A stretch of DNA of 64,000 nucleotides from Pollenia angustigena (lineage: Eukaryota > Arthropoda > Insecta > Diptera > Polleniidae): assembly GCA_930367215.1 (NCBI GenBank), contig OV884059.1, positions 14,284,945 to 14,348,944 on the forward strand, written 5' to 3'. Position 1 is the first letter of the stretch. The number at the start of each line of letters is the position of its first letter. Position numbers and translations under genes: made by a program. Below, in pieces: positions 1 to 11,574 of the stretch. The notes under the pieces are model-generated. The model made no database searches. It was not told where the DNA came from and saw nothing but the letters and a program-made list of their open reading frames with translations.

Positions 1-236
1 TTATTTCCAGAAATGGTACTGCTCAATAGCCCCCTTGTTCCTGCGGTGTGACGCCTCTGGATAACTTTTTATGGGGCTTTGTTAAGTCATTGGTTTATGC
101 CGACAAACCAGTGAAGCTTGAAGCAGTGGGTGCGACCAGATTTATTAGAAAGAGAAGTAAAAAATTGAGCAGATCGAATAGACCATGTTACTCGTAGCCG
201 CGGCGAACATATACCGGAAATCATATTTACAAAATA
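1..236 (+). pseudogene. mariner-like transposase, C-terminal remnant
   Basis: Reading the plus strand with frameshifts gives VTPLDNFLWGFVKSLVYADK near 40-105 and ends RGEHIPEIIFTK followed by TAA at about 236. This matches the C-terminal end of Tc1/mariner-superfamily transposases, where the Asp before the PLDxFLWG block is the third catalytic residue; here that position reads Val (CGVTPLD), so the site is lost. Several frame breaks lie between 110 and 190. The element is cut by the window edge, so its 5' part is unseen. It resembles the remnants at 25.5 kb and 42.7 kb but is not an identical copy. Confidence 0.8.
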
Positions 237-1137
237 AGTCCCATTAAATTATCTACCAGATTATAATAAAAAAAAATTTCAATTCGACAATACTTCTTTC
301 TGTCTTGCATTATAATTTTAGGTTCTAATGCAGCTAAAAAAACACCCGTTACATGTATCCATATGTCTCGTAAGAATGTATGTGTACCTATGTTTTATGA
401 AATAATGAAATTCATTTCATTTGGTTGCATTTGTAACGGTAATAAATATTTGAAACACCCGAAAAAAACAGCATATAAAATTTAAAAAACAACAACACAA
501 ACAAATACATGTACGTGTAATAAATGTTACACATACTAACACCAGTAGCACACAAACTCCAACTTCTGAACTCTCACTCTGAGAGAGAGAGAGAGAGACG
601 CACACAAAACAAGTTTAATCCTTTGAATTAAAAAAAGGAACAAAAACCGAACATGTATGACTTTTTTATAACCAATTTACACGCACATTTATCAACTATA
701 AAATTGTTAGTCTGTGTATGTGTGTGTGTGAGAGTGTAATTCATACGTGTTGCTGGTAGTGTTCAGTCAGTTAGTCCGTCAGTCAAGTTTTTTAATTCCT
801 AAGAGTTGTAAAACAACCAAATGTTTTCATTTGTAAGGATGTGTGTTAATTTATTTGTACAAGCAATTTAACACTTTCGTTACACACACAAACATTATCA
901 TTATTATTGTCATCATCATCTTCATGTCGTCATCGTCATTCACAATAAAAAAACAATAGCAGCCTCCTTATTAGGGTAGTATATAATTCTTAAGAGTAAT
1001 TCTTTGCCGTTAAGTAAAAAAAAGAGTTAAGACAAAAAAACTCATTTTGAGTTTTTGATTGGATTTAATTCACTGTTTTCTCCCTTTCGTTTGGTATCAA
1101 TAAGTTAAGTCTAGCACGACTGCTTTTAATCAACTGC
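237..1137. other. AT-rich non-coding stretch with microsatellites
   Basis: No gene is recognised. There is a GA-dinucleotide run near 580-598 and a TG run near 715-731. The short open frame on the minus strand here is low complexity (Ser/Val/Cys/Leu-rich) and is not supported as coding. Confidence 0.6.
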
Positions 1138-3251
1138 ACAGAAAAAAATCTCAAGAAAATTTTAAACAACACAGATTGTTAAAAATAAAATTTTAGATCA
1201 ACAAACTTTTTATTTGATTCAATGAAAAAATTTATCAAAATTACATCTTGCAAAATAGCACTTAATAATACATATTTAATATTGAAATAATTAAATATTT
1301 CTTCATATTCAATAAAAAAAAACAATTGAATCAAAGTAAAGACAGTGTTTTAACAACTCTTGTCCATTTTTCAATAGCTCACAATTCTCATTCGCTTTAA
1401 AGTTTGATTTGTATAATATTTTGTTTTCCCAAGCTCTTTGGAAAACGGTTTCCTGATGATCTGGTCTGAGCAACCAGTTAATTACGCATAGGAACTAGCT
1501 TATCACCCCACAATAAATGTTAGTGAATTTAATAAAGAATAAAAGTTGGGAATTTAGCACATTTATTAATAAATAAATAATAATTCGATAAACAATTTTT
1601 AACAATCACGTAAACATTTTGCTGAAAAAAATTATTTTGGGCAACAACTTTTTTTATTGAATCAATTAACTTAGTTGTTGACTAAAAATTCAATAACCAT
1701 ACCTACAAATTTTTTTAATCAAATATGCGATTTTCGTATTCAAATATGAAAATTATTTTTGTCTGTGTGCTCTTTAGGAAAAGAGCCTATGAAATACACC
1801 AAATAAATAATTTTCAATTTAATATAAGGAAAAACTCACGAAATTCATAGAATCAAGCAAATAATTTGTTGATTTTGCATGTTTTACCAAAATGATTATA
1901 TAGATGACTAAAAATTTAAAATTTAAATTTAAAATATTTTTTTTTTTTTAATAAATGATATTCTTAATTTTAATTATAAAAATTATCAAAAAACTTTGCC
2001 GTTTCAAACAATGCGTTAATTGATTTAATTAAGTATAGCTCAGGTTTTGACAATTCCCAACAACAATTCTACAAGTTTAAATTATTTTGTATCAAGCGAA
2101 AAAATTTATTAACATTTTTTGTTTTTTAATTAATATGTTAATTAAAAATTAATTTCAAAAAAAATAAAATGTAAATTAAATAAAAATTAAATTTTTATTT
2201 TTTTTTAACAAAAAAATTATTAATTTAATTATCACCTTAATTAAATTGAATAACTTGTTCAAACATTTTTTTAATTGATATAAAACTACTGATAATTTTT
2301 TCTGTGTTTTGACAATTTCAACGAAAAAATTATTAAGAGTTTTTGTTATTTAATTAATTTTATAATTAAAAATTTATTTCAAAACAACTAAAATGTTAAT
2401 TAAATCAAAATTATATATTTTTAATTTTCTTTCAACAAAAAAAAAAAATTTGATTCAATTATCACATTAATTAAATTTTAATAATTTTTAAAAAAATTTT
2501 TTAATTGAAAAAAACTACTGATAATTTTTTTTTGTGTTTTGACAATTCCCAACAACAATTCTAAAAGTTTAAATTATTTAATTTTTTAAACGAAAATATT
2601 AATTAAGATTCTTTGTTATTTAATAAATATTTTAATTAAAAATTTATTTCAAAACAACTAAAATGTTAATTAAATCAAAATTATATTTTTAATTTTCTTT
2701 CGACAAAAAAAAATAATTGATTTAATTATCAGATTAATTAATTAAAATATTATTTAAGCAATTTTTTTGATTTGATTGAAACTACTTATAATTTTTTCTG
2801 TGTTTTGTCAATTCCCAACAACATTTCTACAGGTTTTAAATTATTTTATTTTAAACGAAAATATGAATTAAGATTTTTTTGTTATTTAATTAGTATTTTA
2901 ATTAAAAATTTATTCCAAAACAACTAAAATGTTAATTAATTAAAATTATATTTTTTATTTTCTTCACATTAATTAAATTGAATTACATACTTTTGAAACA
3001 ATTTTTTTAATTGATAAAAAAAACTTTTTTCAAACGAATATTTTAATTAAGATTTTTTTTATTATTTAATTAATATTTTAATTAAAATTTTATTTTAAAA
3101 CAACTAAAATGTTAATTAAATCAAAATTATATTTTTTATTTTCTTTCAACAAAAAAAAAATAATTGATTCAATTATTACACTAATTTAATTGAAATATTA
3201 TTTAAGCAATTTTTTTAATTAATAAAAAACTACTGATAATTTTTTCTGTGT
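1138..3251. repeat. AT-rich element with degenerate tandem units
   Basis: The block starts CACAGAAAAAAA and ends TTTTTTCTGTG, an inverted pair. From about 2040 onward a unit of roughly 230-270 bp recurs (phase marks near 2046, 2291, 2519, 2786 and 3235), each with TTTGACAATT-like and TGTTAATTAA-like segments. The sequence is almost entirely A and T and has no long open frame. It is probably a non-autonomous DNA transposon that expanded internally. The same terminal motif recurs at 50079-50342. Confidence 0.55.
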
Positions 3252-3538
3252 ACAGTTTCTGGCTTAAGACCTTTTTGCTTAACGTCAAAGAATTATTTGA
3301 GATGATGGCAAGAACTGAATAACTTAAGCAAGTTTTTGAGAAAAAACAAGTTATCCAAATCATTAATTCCCTCCACCGACAGTTAGAACATTTCGGGAAC
3401 GGGTTCTGTGGGTTGCGGTCTAGACCTTTGTTAAATTATTGAACGACAATTAAAAGTTTAATGATTCGTAACAGTTTAAAATGTACTGTATCGGTAGGGG
3501 TATTTATATTGGACCCATGGAACAATATGATTCAGGCC
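3252..3538. other. unassigned non-coding DNA
   Basis: I recognise nothing here. Confidence 0.5.
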
Positions 3539-3754
3539 TGGAACAGAATAAAGTAGTTGTAGTAGTAGCTGAAACTGACGAATGCTCTGTAGCGCGACAA
3601 AGTTCAAAATTTTGAACTTTGCGCTTCAACTTCAACTGCAGCGACTACAACAACTACGTATTCTGTTGACAGTACTTTGAAACTGCTGTTTTTAACTTTT
3701 GACAGCTTGGAGCGCTATTCGTAACGTTGTACTACAGCGACTATTCTGTTCCCC
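3539..3754. repeat. small MITE-like hairpin with GGAACAGAATA ends
   Basis: GGAACAGAATA at 3540-3550 is mirrored by TATTCTGTTCC at about 3742-3752. Inside is a perfect 24-bp palindrome at 3598-3621, centred on AAAATTTT. No target duplication is obvious and nothing is coding. Confidence 0.55.
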
Positions 3755-5199
3755 ACTTCAATCAGCACAAAATTCTGTAGAGTAATTTCTATTGGCCCGA
3801 TCTTTACGAAATTTCCCAGTATCATTTCTAGTCCTATAAAACTGTGGCAGAAATTAAGTGTGCCGAGTGCCCTCGAAAGAGCATACACTGCAAATTAAAT
3901 TTTCAAAAAAGGAATGTAGGACTCCAATTTATAAACCGCAAGATTTAAATAAAATTTCATTTACTATAGCAGAGGTATAAGTTTTGGACATGAGACCCAC
4001 TTGGAAAATATTTTGTCGGATCATAAAATTTTTGTTTTTTTTATTTTCTGTACCAGTTATAAGTATGAAAAATATTAGTAGGATAAGCGAAAATAAGTAC
4101 CACCCTAATAACACTTTTCTAACGTAGACACACACACATTTACTCATATATTTCTAATTCCATGTATGCATAAATGTATGAAGTTACTCTCTCATGTGCG
4201 ATACTAATTTTATTTTAGATTTTTTTTATGTTCCATTTCAATTTAGGTCCTTAAACAAAAAAAAAAAAAAAATAAGAAATGTTAAAAATAGCAATGAATT
4301 AGAAATAACAAATGTAATTTCATTTAAAGTTTATAGCACTATTTAAATTAACTTTTGTTGAACAAAAATCCCCTCCTTTTTAGCAGGATAAAATAAGAAA
4401 TAAGACAAGACGCTTATATGATGCTAAATAAATTTAAATATCAACAAAGGGAGAAGGTTATCCGACGACAAAGATTAAACCTATTTATTCATCACCAAAA
4501 GATTTTGTTTAATGAGCAAAATATTTCAGTAAAGCTAAACTTTTTCATTTGATTCAGCCCCAAGTGTCTACACAGAGGGTTCTAAAATAGGCAGTCAAAA
4601 AGTTAGAGGATTCTTTATTGAGGAACTGGGAATTAAGGATTCTTTTTGGTTCAAGACGACAAAAACTTTCTGTAGGCGAAAATCTCTGCTATAAAGCGGC
4701 AAGTAAGACATGAACATATATCGAGAAATATACATACTTATATTTACGGATAGAAAAGTTGCCTTTGAAACTATAACGCGTGTCTACACGACATTAATTA
4801 AAGCTAACTGGATGGCGGATGGTTCTTAATGAGGCTTCGAAATATTCTATCGACACAGTGGTTAGCTAGGAACCTACCGTACAAATAAGCTAGCCTCACA
4901 CCTGGATTAAAAGCCTCCTGTAAGATACTTATTCAACATGTGTCGTTTATAGAGGCTTAATCAAGACGGCTAGTTGAAAATACCTCCTCTGGAAAGAACT
5001 TTATGGCTAAAATATAAGAAGTGGAAGACCAAAGCCCTATTAAGTTGCGGTAGGGACCAAACTAGGAACTCATGTGATGAGACTATGCCTAGAAAACAAT
5101 GCCTATTGTTACAGTTATACTCCCCGTAGGACGTGCTGCACCTCTCAGAGGGCGTAGTAAACCATCTTGAGAACTTGGACTTCTTGATGTTACATCCAA
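3755..5199. other. unassigned non-coding DNA
   Basis: No gene is recognised. A run of at least 18 A (about 4257-4272) and a TG/CA-rich tract near 4130 are present. From about 4790 the GC content rises modestly, which may mark the start of the decayed repeat that follows. Confidence 0.45.
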
Positions 5200-6350
5200 G
5201 GAAGAAAAACAGGTGTTGGCATACCTCTAATGCGATAACTGTCCAAAATTATAGGACTCTTGAGCTCTCTTGATTTCTTGAGTCAGGGGTACTCACCAGA
5301 GTACTTCTTGTTTTCTGACACTAAGGGAGTCACTAGCCCCTGGTAGACGGCGCCGGTCTGACTATTGGTTCAGGTCCCCCAACGGCATATCCTCCTTTGC
5401 TTTTCGCCGAGAAAATATTGCTTTTACGGGGTGAGTAATTTACTTGGAAGCAAGTGTCTTTGGCTTTAAGATAAATTCTGTAATAAGTACATTCTAAATG
5501 GTTGCTGTTGTTGTTGTATTTGGCAGCGCGACTTCTATTTGGGGTTTTGCTGAGGTGGCAATCCTAGGTCGAAGTCCCGATTGTCGCGGGAACAATTCTA
5601 TATGGTAGTGAGTGGTGATGCTGGTTATGGCAAAGATTTAGTGGTCTATCTTAGAAGAGCGTAGGGTCGAAAGATTGGGGTACCGGATGGGCGTCGGTGT
5701 AGTGGATGTTGCGTTGGTTGTGCGAGGTGGGTTGAATTGTGGGTGAGACATGGATTTTGAGGTGTAAAGAGTCGAGAGCCCGTTGAATTGTGGTGAAAAT
5801 TCTTGTAGTCTGCCTTAGTAGAGAGAAGGATCGCGACTGTCGGTTGGAATCGAAAAGACTGTAGTGATGAGTAGATAAATGGTTGGTATCTCTTCGACGG
5901 GCCTGGATTTTATGAAAAGCGAAGGTTGAGGTACCAAGGAGATTGGATAACGGGCGAGACTTCGATTTTGGATTGACTCTTAAAAAAGTTATTTCTCAAC
6001 AGAATGATGATTATTAATAAAGAGTGCTTTTCCCAAGGAAATTTGCACAAGTCGATCACATGGTGACTGTGGTTGAAACCCAAAAATATGCGGAGACAGT
6101 GCTCCTAAATTGTAATGAGAGCCCCATATCCACTTGTAGAGGGAAAGAGTTGTGAGGACAGTTTAGCTCTGTGCGTTTTCTCTATCCAACAGAAGCTGCT
6201 GGCTATTCCTTGAGCAGCGGAGGTTAGATAGCTCCAGCTCCTTAAAAAGGAGTCGAATTTATAATTTTTGCCTGATTATACACTTAATGGCAACCTATGT
6301 ATGTGCTAGCCAAAACACACAAGGGGGCGTTTGGTATATGTATAACTTGT
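5200..6350. repeat. decayed dispersed repeat, related to 6810-6930 and 51110-51540
   Basis: Segments at 5205-5350 recur at 6812-6930 (shared words include CTCTTGAGCTC, TTGTTTTCTG and GGGAGTCA). The segment at 6180-6350 recurs at 51368-51540 (shared GATAGCTCCAGCTCCT and GGGGGCGTTTGG). The region is less AT-rich than its neighbours. CAACAACAACAGCAAC on the minus strand near 5500 is a word common in fly retroelements. No intact frame remains. A degraded retroelement is the likeliest origin, but the class is undetermined. Confidence 0.45.
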
Positions 6351-6811
6351 CACCCTGTGGCTAAGACACATATGACAGTGTCCTCGTTTAGGGAATATTG
6401 GTAAAAAGTATTCCAGAAAACTAGAATGGCCTCGTTTAGATGTTTTATCTAAGGTAGGCCTAAAATCGGTTTTTCTTTTCAGTAGAGCATCTAAATGGCT
6501 GGAACATGAGTTATCTCGCTCTTATACAAGTCACTGGCTTCGGGTATTCCAAAAAAGATAATAAAGGACTAAAGTGACGCGCCCTTATGATAATGATGGC
6601 GGCCCATTAAACTTAACCTAAGCTTCCTTTCGTGATTTGCTTTACGAAATTTTTTTTAAATTTTTAAAGTGTATTCCAAAATAAACACAAAAATTGTAGA
6701 GCAATTTCCACTTGTGGATCTTTTAAGTTGTGGGAAGTGTAAGAAATCCTTAAAAAAAACAACTGGTCAACCGACAGTTTAAGATTAGATATAATATCCA
6801 CTGGAGAAACA

Positions 6812-6930
6812 CAGGTTTAGGTGTACCTGTGATGCGATAAGCATCCAAAATGACAGGGCTCTTGAGCTCATTTGATTTCTTAAGACCGGAGTACTCCTTG
6901 TTTTCTGGTACTGCGGGAGTCAATAGCCCC
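6812..6930. repeat. second copy of the 5205-5350 repeat segment
   Basis: About 120 bp align in direct orientation to 5205-5350 with scattered substitutions. Two direct copies 1.6 kb apart could be old LTR pieces or two separate insertions of one family. Confidence 0.45.
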
Positions 6931-6966
6931 TCGGCGAAGAGCGTTCGTTAAATGGATTATTTAATA

Positions 6967-7309
6967 CAGTATTTATCGCTTATTTGCATTTGAAATTTTG
7001 CACATCTTTTAGTGCTTTTAAAAGAAATGCATCTTTAAAAACTCGCTTAATTGCACGTATATAAAAATCTTCTTAATCCTTTCTACATCGTGAACAAAAA
7101 CCATTTAAAATGGGCTCAAGTTTAAAACGATGCTTACATGAAAATTTTTGAAGCCAATTTCATAAAATTGTTTTATGAATATTGTGATGTTCAAACGCGG
7201 GTTATGCATATAAGCGGCTATTTTGAATAGCAAACTATAGTTTTATCAGTTGGAATACATAAAAGCGTTAAATGCATATAAACAATGTGCATATAAGCGA
7301 TAAATACTG
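6967..7309. mobile_element. Tc1-type MITE, CAGTATTTATCGC ends, TA flanks
   Basis: CAGTATTTATCGCTTAT at 6967 is the inverse of ATAAGCGATAAATACTG ending at 7309. Both ends are flanked by TA (6965-6966 and 7310-7311), the duplication typical of Tc1/mariner transposition. It is 343 bp and non-coding. Its TIR resembles that of the MITE at 54410-54930. Confidence 0.75.
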
Positions 7310-8500
7310 TAATAATAAGTGAATGCTTTTTGTTCCTAGAACCCTGTTAAAAAGTATAAAATCTAGTGACTGTATATTTTATATTTAAAACTTTTTTAGT
7401 CAAATTTTTAAAAATTAAATTTTTTTTTTTTTTTTTGTTTGTTCTTAAATATAAATTTATCTAGTTATTTTATGAACTTTTACTGTTTTAATTAAAATTT
7501 CCCACATAAACCTTTAAAAAAATTGCCCTTGAAATAAAATAAAAACATGTTACTTTTATTCAATTCAATTGCAAGAACATGAACAAACATTCATTCATGC
7601 ATTCATTTCCTTTTTTTTTGCGCGTTTCTCTGCTAAATTACTTGTACAAGGACTTGCTTGCATTTTAACCCTTGTCTAAATAAAAAAATATATTTATGTT
7701 AAATTCAACTTGGAATATAATGAAACGTTCTTTTGTTTTAATTAATCTCTATACGAAATTATTGTATAAGAAATAAAAAAAAAACTCAAACGATTTTTTT
7801 TTTTTTGAATTGAAGTAAAATTTGAGTCCTTTTTGCGTTAAATTTATCACAATATTCGCATCAAAAAAAAAATAATAATAAAAGGAGAATATTTAAGTTA
7901 TTTTTAAATTTGAGTTTTAATAAAACATTAGGGGAAATATTGGTAAATTTTTAATACCCCTTAAAAAGCTGGGATATTTTTTAAGGACATTTGTTGTTAC
8001 TTGTCAGTTGTACTTTATATTTAGGAGTAACTTAATTATCAAACATTAATCACTTACCCGGTAAACAAGATCCTGCTGTTTGAAAGTTCTTCAACTGGGG
8101 GAAACCTGTAAATATTAAAAATTGAAAAAAAATTTAGCTACATAAATAATAAACAAATGTAAGCAATTAAACCCGACTTAATAATACCCTACATCACTTA
8201 CGAATAATCAAAAATGTAATAAAGAAGATTTAGAAGATAATTTTCCAATAATTTACCTCGATTTAAAAAAAATTATAAGTTGTTAACGAAAAAATAAGCA
8301 GTTCTTGCTAATGTTCCAGAAAGAGAAATTTACAAACGATCTGTCTAAAGTTTATTCACAAATTAACCAAAATCAGCCAAGAGGACTTTAATTATGGAGT
8401 AAAATTATTTTTCAGACTAAAATCAGTTGCTTTTTTATTTATTATCTTAAATAGAAACATTTTTAAAAGAATTCCATAGGAGGGGGCATATTGATTTTGT
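7310..8500. other. AT-rich non-coding stretch
   Basis: Long T and A runs (for example 7421-7437) and no recognisable gene. Confidence 0.55.
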
Positions 8501-8924
8501 GATTCCGTGTATAACACATCGAAATAATTATCAAACCAGCGCTTTCCAACTCATGGCGGTTAAAGGCACGTTAAAGCTGACCTTAGAGAACTTTGAAAGG
8601 TGAAATTTGTTAAAAAGATTTTATATACCCAGACCACTATACAGCAGAGTATTTTGTGCAGACAAAATTGGTTCTAGATCCACGTTTTAGAATATCGATC
8701 TATTCAGAAGTACTTTATGAATGGATCTAACGATGTCCGTCCGTCCGTCCGGCTGCTTGGTTGTCTGTCCATGTTATTCTTGTGTGCATACAACAGGTCA
8801 TAATTTAGGAGGTTATTTGTAGAAATTTAGTACAGTTTTAATTTTCACAAGAACGAAGTCCATTGAAAATGGAGAGAATTCATAAATATTTTCACATAGC
8901 CCCATGCCGGAAAAGAGTCCATAA
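8501..8924. repeat. unclassified dispersed repeat with CCGTCCGTCC core
   Basis: A GTCCGTCCGTCCG run near 8737-8750, followed by a CATGTTATTCTTGTG segment, resembles the GGACGGACGGAC words found inside the 13.2, 22.0 and 59.0 kb repeats. I cannot name the family. No open frame. Confidence 0.35.
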
Positions 8925-9603
8925 GATGTTGATTTTGAATAAAACACAAATTATTTAGGAAATTGTTGTCATTATGATAATATTGGAATGGTTCAATTAT
9001 GAATGGAACAAAATATCGGCCAAATGGTAGTCGCGACCTCAGCGCCACATCTCCATCCGATGGTCCAAATTTTCGATGACGCTGATGCATAATTGAGATG
9101 CCGTTAATGTGCCGAATTATCTCATCCTTTAGCTCTCGACGTACACCTTTTCCTTCAAATAACCCCAAAGAAAGAAGTCCAACGGTGTCAAATCACATTA
9201 TCTTGGCGGCCAATTGACATCGCCACCACGTGAGATAACACGGCCATTGAATTCGTCGCGCAAAAGAGCCATTGTTTCGTTAGCTGTGTGAGAAGTGGCA
9301 CCACATATCGTCCACATCCATATCTTCCAATTCGTGCCATAAAAAGTTAGTTATCATGATGATGATGACGCCAGCCCATTTACCGTACCAAACAGTCACT
9401 CTTTGTGGGTGCATTGGTTTTTCGACAATCACTCTTGGATTATCATTCCCTGAAGAACTTTAATTGAGCAACAATTGTAAATCATTTCATGGTTCAAATT
9501 GAGTTCGTCTGAAATTGAGAAATGTCAAATGAAATGCAGAAAAACACTTGACGTTATGCAGTGATTCACATTCAATATCGGCCCTTAAAATTGAACCACC
9601 CTT
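8925..9603 (-). pseudogene. mariner-like element, internally deleted copy
   Basis: This is a minus-strand relative of the full element at 41521-42824. The right end (9570-9603) has the same GGGCCGAT and GGTGGTT TIR words, followed by TA at 9604-9605; the left end is truncated at 8925 inside the TIR. Conserved coding is seen as RELKDEIIRHINGI near 9110-9140. The middle of the transposase is missing, and the segment around the second catalytic Asp is deleted near 9280-9310. It is non-functional. Confidence 0.85.
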
Positions 9604-9613
9604 TATTATGTTA

Positions 9614-10118
9614 AGCCTAGTACTCTGTTCAAATTTGTGAAAAATGTTGAGCAACATTGATTATTCCACACGAAAATTTTGACATTTCTCAATGTTACCA
9701 ATCTTGCGAGTTTATACAATTTGAAGTTTTTATTCCTTCAAAGTATGCTACATTGTTTCATGTATGTAAACAAACGCCACATGTATTTTACTAAAATTAT
9801 TTTTTTTAATAAAAAATTTAATAAAAAAAAAGTAAATAAGGATAAAAAACTGTTACCGGTTGTGTTATTTTAATTTTTTATTTCTTATTTAATATTAAGT
9901 TCATACTTTTTTGCTTTTGCTTAAAATTCCACGTGAAATAAAGGCAGCTTACATTATTTCGCAGTTGTAAAAAAATGTTGCCAGAAACATTTCGGAACTT
10001 TTTCACAAAATAACAGAGTACAACTCCATCAACATTATTTCATAGATATTCCGCACAAGTTTTTTTCATATGCATTTTGACAGCATTTCGCGTAAAATGT
10101 TGAACAGAGTACCAGGCT
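9614..10118. mobile_element. PIF/Harbinger-like MITE with TTA duplication
   Basis: AGCCTAGTACTCTGTTCAA at 9614 is mirrored by TTGAACAGAGTACCAGGCT ending at 10118. Both are flanked by TTA (9611-9613 and 10119-10121), the 3-bp TWA duplication typical of PIF/Harbinger. It is 505 bp. The small frame inside, rich in Lys and Phe, is not convincing as a gene. Confidence 0.7.
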
Positions 10119-10245
10119 TTATTTATTAAGTTTGATATTTAAATCAGTGTTCGAAATTAACTCTAAATATCGTATCGTATGTTAGTGTTCGGTTCGGTAG
10201 ATTTGTGGAAAACACGAACGCTAATAGTATACTATTATTAAGTTA

Positions 10246-11298
10246 GGCGAACGTTGCTGTACCGTATCTGTACTGTGTACAAAAGCTTACTGAAATGCAA
10301 TGTACCGTAGTTGCAACGTACCAATCTGTATAAAATAGAATTTCATGCTGTTGTTACGTGACTTTTGTAAGACAGTGATGGGCGGCTTGTATGTTACATT
10401 GAATGCGGGTAATTTTGCTCGTTTTGTTGGTACTTTTTTCAGTATATCTATGGAATTTCAACAAAACAACTTACAATACAACGTATTTCCAAATAAACAT
10501 ACATATGTTTAGATGTTTAGAATAAACAAATGCATATACACATACAATGGAAATGTGAAACATATAAAAAGACTTTAAATGGTATCAAGACCTTGTTTGG
10601 TGTATGCACATTTACAATATACTTATGTATGCTAAAAATTTATGTATGCTAAAATACACATTTATTTATTGTAAATCTATAATGTAATTATTAACATACA
10701 CAAAATACTGCTTTAATACCATTTAAATTACGTGGTACATTTTCTGCACAACGGTCACCATTTGAAGATTTTCGATTCCCATCACTGTGTGTTTTGTTTT
10801 ATATATACTATTGGTTTTTGTTTATGTATGGGAAAACATATGACACCCCTGCAAATAAAATTGGACCACCTGATCCATTTTGATAAAATGGACTACTCCA
10901 TGGACTGGTCCGATGTAATGCAAGCATGGACAATGTCATTGTTAAAAAGTGTTTGTAGTGAGACGACATGTCTTCGTTTTTTAACGACATGCTTTCGTTT
11001 TTAAACGACTTCAAATCTAATCCTCTTGAGTATACCATGGAGTAGTTTTAAAACTACTCCTAAGTGGTCCAAAGGTGGGTTATATGGTCCTCTCCTAGGA
11101 CATCGTAATGTTAAATAGACCAGGTTTTTTCCAAACGTTTGGGTTAGTTTTGGACTAGTCCTGGTCCCTTGTGGACTACTCTTTACACGCGTGTTTGGAC
11201 TGGTCCTATTATTTGCAGGGACGTTTTTAAACGTTCTATAAGTGCACGAACGTGCTTACAGTACGGTGCGGTACATTACGGGTACAGCAACGTTCGCC
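10246..11298. mobile_element. TIR element (GGCGAACGTTGC ends) holding a second MITE
   Basis: GGCGAACGTTGCTGTACC at 10246 is mirrored by GGTACAGCAACGTTCGCC ending at 11298, with TA on both sides. The interior has several GTACCGTA/TACGGTAC words. A different MITE (10847-11220) sits inside. No transposase remains. Confidence 0.7.
10847..11220. repeat. CCCTGCAAATAA-ended MITE, copy A
   Basis: CCCTGCAAATAA at 10847 and TTATTTGCAGGG ending at 11220 are inverted. It is flanked by AC on each side, a possible 2-bp duplication. The centre has the 22-bp palindrome GGAGTAGTTTTAAAAC-type arm pair near 11040-11061. Copies B (33390-33815) and C (55280-55927) align along nearly the whole length. Frames called in it on both strands are by-products of the repeat. 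Confidence 0.8.
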
Positions 11299-11574
11299 TA
11301 ACTGATTCTTAAGTTTTATTATACTTGGAGCCAAATCATTCCTGAATTACTCTAAGTTAAGTTAAATTTACTTAAATTTAGTAAAAAAAAAATTTTGAGA
11401 GTATTTGTGTAGAAAATCATTAAAAAAATAATGTTTTCCTGTAAGTCATCTTTCGAACACAAAAATAATACTGTTTTTATCCGACACAACAGAAGATGAG
11501 AACCTTTAATTCGGCTTGGTTTTTTTTAACCACAAACTACATAGTGTTCGGTTCAGCTCATTAATGGCTGGTAC

